Source of the DNA: Microbacteriaceae bacterium
Lineage (GTDB): Bacteria > Actinomycetota > Actinomycetes > Actinomycetales > Microbacteriaceae
DNA: 17,680 nt
Assembly: GCA_012719255.1 (NCBI GenBank)
Contig: JAAYAS010000190.1
Span: 1-17,680 of the forward strand
Direction: 5' to 3'
The position numbers were made by a program, and so were the translations under genes. Below are positions 12,957 to 17,680 of this stretch, one piece after another (positions within the stretch are counted from its first letter, which is position 1; each line of letters opens with the position of its first letter). Under the pieces are notes generated by a model. The model was not told the DNA's origin. It searched no databases and was given only the letters and a program-made list of their open reading frames with translations.

Positions 12957-14653
12957 CAGCGCGTCTCCTTCGTCTCGGTCGTCCCGGTGCCGGCGTGACC
13001 GGTGGTCTCCGGGCCGGCGTCGGGTCGGTTGTCGGTGGGGGCGGGCATCGTCTCGCGGTCGACGACGAGGTGCACGACGGCGGCCGTGCCGCTCGCGAGC
13101 GCCCGCTCGAACGCGCCGCGCGCATCCTCGGTGCGCTCGACCTTCTCGCCGAAGCCGCCGAACGAGCGCATCCACGCTCCGAAGTCGGGGTTGACGAGAT
13201 CGGTGCCCGATTCGCGGCCCGGATAGTCGCGCTGCTGGTGGAGCACGATCGTGCCGTAGCGGCCGTTGTCGACGACCACCACGAGCGGCGCCGCGCCGGT
13301 CGCGATCGCCGCGGCGAGCTCCTGGCCGTTCATGAGGAAGTCGCCGTCGCCGCACACCGCGACGACCCGGCGCTGGGGATGCACGAGGCTCGCGGCGACC
13401 GCGGCGGGCACGCCGAGCCCCATCGCGCCGTTGCGCGGCCCGACGAGGCTGTTCGGCGCGCGGTGCTCGAGGTGCCGGTGGCCCCAGAGGGTCGCGTTGC
13501 CGGCGCCGTAGGTGCACACGCGGTCGGCAGGGAGCAGCTCGTCGAGCGCCGCGAACGCGACGCCGAGGTCGACGCCGCGCTCGGCGCCGTCGGGCCGGGG
13601 CGCGGCGAAGCGCCGCTGGTCGTCGGCGAGGGCCCGCATCCAGGCGTCGTCGCGCGCGCCGCGCAGGCGGGCGGCGTCGACGCCCGCGAGCGCCTCGACG
13701 AAGGCGGCCGGGGTCGCGACGACGAGCTCGTCGATGCGGCCGTCGTGCATCGTCGCCGCCGGGTCGGGCACGGCGAGCACGGTCGGCGCGTCCATCCCGG
13801 CGGTGTAGCCCTCGCTGAGCACATCGCCCCGCCCGCAGCCGACGAGCATGAGGAGGTCGGTCTCGTCGAGGCGGGCGGCGAGGGTGTCGGCGCGGCCGTA
13901 GCCGAGCCAGCCGGCGTAGGCGGCGGAGTCGTTCGGCACGGCGTCGTAGGCGCGCCAGTCGCAAGCGACCGGGAGGCCCGCCGCCTCGGCGAGCCGGGCG
14001 AGCTCGGCGCCGGTGGTGCCGTGCCAGCCGTCGCCGCCGGCGACGACGAGCGGGGCCCGGGCGGCGCCGAGCCGCTCGACGACGCGGTCGAGCTGCGCGG
14101 CGGGCACCGCCGGCGCGGCCACCGGGCGGGGCGCCGGCACCGGTGCCGAGGTGAGCTGCACGAGCACGTCCTCGGGCAGGCCCACCACGACCGGGCCGGG
14201 GCGGCCGGTCGCGGCGACCTGCATGGCCTCGGCGATCGTCTCGCCGGCCCGGTCGGCCTGCTCGACCGAGAGCACGCGCTTCGCGGTGGTGCCGAACCAG
14301 CCCTCGAGGCTGAACTCCTGGAACGACTCGCGGCCGCGGTCGGCGAACGGGATGAGCCCGACGAGCAGCACCATCGCGGTGGCGTCCTGCCAGGCGGTGT
14401 GCACCGCGATCATCGCGTTCGCGGCGCCGGGGCCGCGGGTGACCATGGCGATGCCGGGGCGGCCGGTGAGCCGGCCCTCGGCGAGCGCCATGAAGCCGGC
14501 GCCGCCCTCCTGGCGGCACACGACGGTGCGGATGCTCGCGTCGTGGAGTCCGTCGAGCACGTCGAGATAGCTCTCGCCGGGCACGACGTAGACGCGCTCG
14601 ACGCCGTGGGCGGCGAGGGTGTCGACGATGAGGTGTCCTGCGGTGCGCGGCAT
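12956..14653 (-). CDS. Thiamine diphosphate-dependent enzyme, acetolactate synthase-like
   Basis: A 565-residue protein with the three-domain layout of the ALS/POX/BFD superfamily. The PYR domain carries the catalytic Glu49 (CRQEGGAGFMA), the middle domain spans about 185-330, and the PP domain has the ThDP-magnesium motif GDGDFLMNG (435-443) ending in DNGRYG (462-467). Because Glu49 is present, it is not a glyoxylate carboligase, which has Val there. Members decarboxylate or ligate 2-oxo acids; a true biosynthetic acetolactate synthase is unlikely, since no regulatory subunit is adjacent and the context is catabolic. The last 35 residues are a disordered Thr/Gly/Pro-rich tail. AAGGAG lies about 8 nt before ATG 14653. 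It follows the transporter gene by 34 bp. Confidence 0.88.
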   Translation of the reverse strand: MPRTAGHLIVDTLAAHGVERVYVVPGESYLDVLDGLHDASIRTVVCRQEGGAGFMALAEGRLTGRPGIAMVTRGPGAANAMIAVHTAWQDATAMVLLVGLIPFADRGRESFQEFSLEGWFGTTAKRVLSVEQADRAGETIAEAMQVAATGRPGPVVVGLPEDVLVQLTSAPVPAPRPVAAPAVPAAQLDRVVERLGAARAPLVVAGGDGWHGTTGAELARLAEAAGLPVACDWRAYDAVPNDSAAYAGWLGYGRADTLAARLDETDLLMLVGCGRGDVLSEGYTAGMDAPTVLAVPDPAATMHDGRIDELVVATPAAFVEALAGVDAARLRGARDDAWMRALADDQRRFAAPRPDGAERGVDLGVAFAALDELLPADRVCTYGAGNATLWGHRHLEHRAPNSLVGPRNGAMGLGVPAAVAASLVHPQRRVVAVCGDGDFLMNGQELAAAIATGAAPLVVVVDNGRYGTIVLHQQRDYPGRESGTDLVNPDFGAWMRSFGGFGEKVERTEDARGAFERALASGTAAVVHLVVDRETMPAPTDNRPDAGPETTGHAGTGTTETKETR

Positions 14654-14687
14654 GGCGCGGCTCCTTGCGATGTCGGCGGTGCGGGGG

Positions 14688-16025
14688 TCAGTGGCGGAAT
14701 CCGGGCAGATCCACGCTCATCCGGGGCGAGAGGAGCGCCGACGCCGCGGTGAACAGCGAGAGGAAGGCGAGCACCGCGGCGGCGGGCCACCAGTGGTTCG
14801 CCGCCGAGGCGACGAGCGCGGTGGCGATCATCGGGATGAAGCCCGAGAGCATGCCGGCGGTGTTCTGCGCCATCCCGACGCCCGTGTACCGGTACTTCGC
14901 CGGGAAGAGGCCCGTGAGCACGGTGCCCGACGCCGCGTACGGCACCGACAGCGCGGCGACGGCGACGGTCATGCCGAGCACGATGAGGAATCCGTTGCCG
15001 CTCTCGATCATGAGGAAGCTCGGCCAGGCCAGCAGCGCCGAGCCGATGCCGCCCCAGAGGATGACCTTGCTCGCGCCGAACTTCGCACCGGCGCGACCGG
15101 CGAGGATCAGGACCGGGATCTCGACGGCCGCCGCGACCATGCCGCCGAGCAGCATGATCTCGCGCGAGTAGTCGAGGTGGGTCACGCCGTACCAGACGAC
15201 GAACGCGGTCACGAGGTAGAAGCCGCCGATGCCGAGGAAGCCCGCGGCCATGCCGACGATGATGTGCTTCCAGTAGCCGCGGAGGGTGCTGGACACCGGG
15301 CTCTGATCGGTCTCGCCCTGCTCGAGCAGCTCCTCGAACACGGGCGACTCCTCGAGCTTGCTGCGGATCCAGACGGCCACGAGCAGCAGCGGGATCGCCG
15401 CCACGAACGGGATGCGCCAGCCCCAGGCGTCGAAGTTCTCCTGCGAGAGCCACAGGGCGAGGACGAAGAACGCGCCCGACGACAGGATCGTGCCGATCGG
15501 CGAGCCGATCTGGGGGATGGCCGCATAGACGGCGCGCTTCTCGAGCGGCGCGTTCTCGACGACGATCGTCATCGCCCCCGCCCACTCGCCGCCGACGAAC
15601 AGGCCCTGGCCGATGCGCAGCAGCACGAGCAGGATGGGGGCCGCGATGCCGATGGCCTCGTAGGTCGGCAGCAGGCCGATGAGCCCGGTGACCACGCCGA
15701 TGCCGACGATCGTGATCATCAGGATCTTCCGGCGGCCGATGCGGTCGCCGAGGTGGCCGAAGATGAGCCCGCCGATCGGTCGCGCCGCGAGCCCGACGCC
15801 GAACGTCGCGAACGACGACAGCGCGGCGGCCGTCGCGTTCTCGGTGTTGAAGTACTGGACGTTGAACACGATCGCGGCGGCCGCGCTGAACAGGAAGAAG
15901 TCGTACCACTCCATCGCGGTGCCGATGAGCGCACCGAGCGCGACGCGGTTCGCCTCCTTGGTCGTGAGTTGCTTCGCAGCGCCGTATTCGATCTGGGCCG
16001 TGGCCGGCCGTGACGTTTCAGCCAA
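14688..16025 (-). CDS. MFS transporter, metabolite:H+ symporter (MHS) family
   Basis: A protein of about 445 residues with 12 predicted membrane helices. MHS signatures are present: ALGALIGTAMEWYDFFLF in helix 1, GHLGDRIGRRK in the loop between helices 2 and 3, RIGQGLFVGGEWAGAM in helix 4, and WGWRIPF before helix 6. Relatives import shikimate, 2-oxoglutarate, proline/betaine, citrate or aromatic acids with protons. The TTG at 16025 is preferred because GGAGG (16035-16031) lies 5 nt before it. The longer ATG form at 16046 (452 residues) has no usable ribosome binding site and lies next to an inverted repeat. It is the first gene of the operon and presumably imports its substrate, probably an organic acid or ureido/amide compound. 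Confidence 0.9.
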   Translation of the reverse strand: MAETSRPATAQIEYGAAKQLTTKEANRVALGALIGTAMEWYDFFLFSAAAAIVFNVQYFNTENATAAALSSFATFGVGLAARPIGGLIFGHLGDRIGRRKILMITIVGIGVVTGLIGLLPTYEAIGIAAPILLVLLRIGQGLFVGGEWAGAMTIVVENAPLEKRAVYAAIPQIGSPIGTILSSGAFFVLALWLSQENFDAWGWRIPFVAAIPLLLVAVWIRSKLEESPVFEELLEQGETDQSPVSSTLRGYWKHIIVGMAAGFLGIGGFYLVTAFVVWYGVTHLDYSREIMLLGGMVAAAVEIPVLILAGRAGAKFGASKVILWGGIGSALLAWPSFLMIESGNGFLIVLGMTVAVAALSVPYAASGTVLTGLFPAKYRYTGVGMAQNTAGMLSGFIPMIATALVASAANHWWPAAAVLAFLSLFTAASALLSPRMSVDLPGFRH

Positions 16026-16047
16026 CTTCGCCTCCAAGCGAGTCATC

Positions 16048-16074
16048 GAGGCACCGTTGCCTCAGGTGTCACCT
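16048..16074. promoter_or_regulatory. Two adjacent inverted repeats in the transporter/PucR divergent region
   Basis: GAGGCA-CCGT-TGCCTC (16048-16063) is immediately followed by AGGTG-T-CACCT (16064-16074). Both are perfect dyads, directly upstream of the transporter start. They are good operator candidates for the divergent PucR-type regulator or another dimeric repressor. Alternatively the first may form a leader hairpin in the transporter mRNA. Confidence 0.45.
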
Positions 16075-16128
16075 AGCGTTTCAGGGAGATTGCCCGAGTT
16101 CATTCGCCATCGGCCCCCGAACCGGCGG

Positions 16129-16134
16129 TATGAT
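16129..16134 (+). promoter_or_regulatory. Candidate -10 box for pucR-type gene
   Basis: TATGAT lies 27 nt before the regulator ATG at 16162. No -35 hexamer is recognisable at 16-18 bp, which may mean activator dependence or chance. Confidence 0.3.
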
Positions 16135-16161
16135 TTGTGCGGATGCACTTATCCTGGCGAT

Positions 16162-17352
16162 ATGCGCACTGAACCGCCCCGATCATCGCCCGCCGCCGTC
16201 GCCGTCAGCGGCGCGCTCGCGACCGTGCCGCTCCCGGCCGATGCCGCTCGCTGGCGCGAGCTCCTCGAGACCGTCGACGTCCCCTCGGTGGCCGAGCGGT
16301 TCGTCGAGCGCGTGCGCGAGATCGACGGCTACCGCCAGCCCCGAGTGCCGCTGTCGCGGATCCACGCGGACGCGGTGGAGTCGTTCACCCGACTGCTCGA
16401 GTCGCTCGCCACCGGCGATCCGGAGCTCACCCGGGCGATCGCCATCCATGTCGGCGTGACCCGCGCCCGGGCGGAGGTGCCGCTCATCTCCCTGATGTCG
16501 GCGATCCAGCTCGACTTCTCGATGATCTGGGACGAGCTGTGCGCACTCGGCGGCCCGGGCGACGCCGAGCTGCTGCTGCGGCACACGAACTCGGTGTGGC
16601 ACGTCGTCGACAACTACGTCCGGCAGACCGAGCAGGCCTACCTCGAGGAGATGCACCGGATGGAGGATGAGGCCGCCTCGGTGCGCCGCGCGCTCATCAC
16701 CGAGCTGCTCGGCGAGCCCTCGCCGCCGCCGAGCCGACTCGAGCAGCTCTCGGAACTGCTCGGGCTCGACCCCGACGCCGACTTCCTCGCCGTCCTCGCC
16801 CGAGGCGATGCGATCGCGCCGGCGCGCGTCGAGATCGCCCGCCTCGAGCGGTCCGGCCACCGGGTGCTGCCGCTCTACCACCACGGCGGTCTCGCGATCG
16901 TCCTGCCGCTCGAGCAGGACGGCGTGCAGGAGTCCGCCGGACGCCTGCGCGAGCTGCCGGTCGGAGTCGTCGAGCCGGTCGCCGGGCTCGCCCGAGTCTC
17001 CGCGGCGGCGCGATTCGCGGGCGAGCTCGCGACCCTCGCCGAGGAGCAGGGGCGCGCGGTCACGCCCGAGAGCGGCTGGCGGCAGCTGCTCCGGCGGCGG
17101 GTCGCCGGCCAACCGCTCGCCGGGGTGTTCGACTTCGATGACGCCCTCGCGGCGTGCGGCCGGGCCGAGCGCACGCATCTCTTGGCGGCGGTGAGCAGCT
17201 ATCTGCGCACCGGCAGCGCCTCGATGTCGGCCGCCGAGCTCTACTGCCACCGCAACACGGTGACGAACCGGTTGCGGCGCTTCGCCGAGCTCACCGGCAT
17301 CGACGTGACGGTGCCGGTCGAGGCGGCGCGTGCGGTGATCGCCTTCGCCTGA
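16162..17352 (+). CDS. PucR-type transcriptional regulator (CdaR-like architecture)
   Basis: A 396-residue protein. Residues about 25-165 form an all-helical N-domain like the RsbRD/PucR N-terminal sensor (AIHVGVTRARAEVPLISLMSA). Residues about 180-310 form a GGDEF-like middle domain (ADFLAVLARGDAI ... LPLYHHGGLAIVLPLEQ). The C-terminal PucR helix-turn-helix spans 354-381 (SMSAAELYCHRNTVTNRLRR). Such regulators control purine, allantoin, sugar-acid and amino-acid catabolism in response to a pathway metabolite. It is divergent from the transporter-led operon across 136 bp with inverted repeats, so it very probably controls that operon. ATG 16162 is the only suitable start; the open frame upstream is non-coding in character. 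No strong ribosome binding site is visible. Confidence 0.9.
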   Translation: MRTEPPRSSPAAVAVSGALATVPLPADAARWRELLETVDVPSVAERFVERVREIDGYRQPRVPLSRIHADAVESFTRLLESLATGDPELTRAIAIHVGVTRARAEVPLISLMSAIQLDFSMIWDELCALGGPGDAELLLRHTNSVWHVVDNYVRQTEQAYLEEMHRMEDEAASVRRALITELLGEPSPPPSRLEQLSELLGLDPDADFLAVLARGDAIAPARVEIARLERSGHRVLPLYHHGGLAIVLPLEQDGVQESAGRLRELPVGVVEPVAGLARVSAAARFAGELATLAEEQGRAVTPESGWRQLLRRRVAGQPLAGVFDFDDALAACGRAERTHLLAAVSSYLRTGSASMSAAELYCHRNTVTNRLRRFAELTGIDVTVPVEAARAVIAFA

Positions 17353-17366
17353 CGCAGCGCGGCGCC

Positions 17367-17680
17367 TCACGCGTCGCCTGCGGCGCCGCCCTCCGGATCC
17401 ACGAGCCACGCCCGCGCGGCGTCGACGTCGACGCCCCGCTCCCGCAGCCAGCCGCCCGCATCCAGACCTTCGAAGAAGTCGGCGATGGCCTCGCGGCGGC
17501 TCGAGATCGTCGCCGCGAGCTCCGCACCGGTCCGGTACGCCTCGTAGGGGTGGCGGGTGGTGCGCACGAGGTGGCGATGGTTCACCGAGCGCACGGCGCG
17601 CTCGTCGGCGTCCTGCAGCGCCGCGATCGGCGCGCCGAGGGCGCGCAGCAGCATCCCGGTGACGAGCCCGGTGCGATCGC
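17367..17680 (-). CDS. Protein tyrosine phosphatase (PtpB/Y_phosphatase3-like), N-terminus beyond the window
   Basis: The gene runs in from beyond base 17680. Reading minus from the edge, the first full codons give DRTGLVTGMLLRALG, the second half of the CX5R phosphatase loop (HC-x-x-G-x-D-R-T-G), so the catalytic Cys lies just outside. The incomplete codon at the edge is NGC, compatible with Arg in a GRDRTG loop. The rest, NHRHLVRTTRHPYEAYRTGA and AIADFFEGLDAGGWLRERGVD, fits the C-terminal helices of the bacterial tyrosine/serine phosphatase family that includes M. tuberculosis PtpB. An internal ATG at 17654 cannot be the true start because it would cut off the loop. It converges on the PucR gene with 14 bp between stops. 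Confidence 0.75.
   Translation of the reverse strand, partial: DRTGLVTGMLLRALGAPIAALQDADERAVRSVNHRHLVRTTRHPYEAYRTGAELAATISSRREAIADFFEGLDAGGWLRERGVDVDAARAWLVDPEGGAAGDA

Noticed and set aside
11322..14519. A single long open frame that would fuse the amidohydrolase to a 500-residue N-terminal extension
   Set aside because: The extension is Arg/Pro-rich shadow sequence of the ThDP enzyme gene, which occupies the other frame with intact motifs. The TGATG junction at 12956 marks the true boundary.

Overview
The window looks like the chromosome of a high-GC actinobacterium, most likely Microbacteriaceae. The grounds are a WhiB1-type four-cysteine protein beside a PdtaS-type sensor kinase, a Rv3235-type protein, strongly GC-ending codons, the very frequent GGATGC word and probable leaderless starts. 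The genus cannot be fixed from sequence alone. There is no phage, transposon or CRISPR array.

Left part (1-4350): tRNA-Lys(CTT) on the minus strand with promoter and terminator hairpin; a Bcp/PrxQ peroxiredoxin; a tightly spaced pair of genes for an AAA+ ATPase and a membrane-anchored TPR protein; a four-helix membrane protein on the minus strand; and whiB1. whiB1 and the kinase converge on a shared terminator-like hairpin. The order whiB1-pdtaS matches Mycobacterium tuberculosis Rv3219-Rv3220c.

Middle part (4357-9933): transcribed leftward are a SAF-domain (CpaB/RcpC-like) protein, a CpaE/MinD-like ATPase with a pseudo-receiver N-terminus, and PdtaS. The CpaE-like gene is split between two reading frames, with the break just after the pseudo-receiver. 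Its linker holds 18 uninterrupted 15-bp repeats. Facing rightward are a small excisionase/MerR-like helix-turn-helix protein and a Rv3235-type protein; a protein with a duplicated beta-rich domain lies between them on the minus strand. Two perfect DnaA-box nonamers (TTATCCACA) lie about 1 kb apart in the two divergent intergenic regions.

Right part (9968-17680): a four-gene catabolic operon on the minus strand (MHS-family MFS transporter, ThDP-dependent enzyme, YtcJ-like amidohydrolase, N-carbamoyl-amino-acid/allantoate amidohydrolase-type M20 enzyme), with a divergent PucR-type regulator. The transporter probably imports a substrate carrying amide, ureido or hydantoin-like bonds that the two hydrolases open, and the ThDP enzyme handles a 2-oxo acid or aldehyde product. 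The substrate is not evident. The window ends inside a protein tyrosine phosphatase gene (minus strand) whose visible N-terminal edge is the DRTG end of the CX5R loop.
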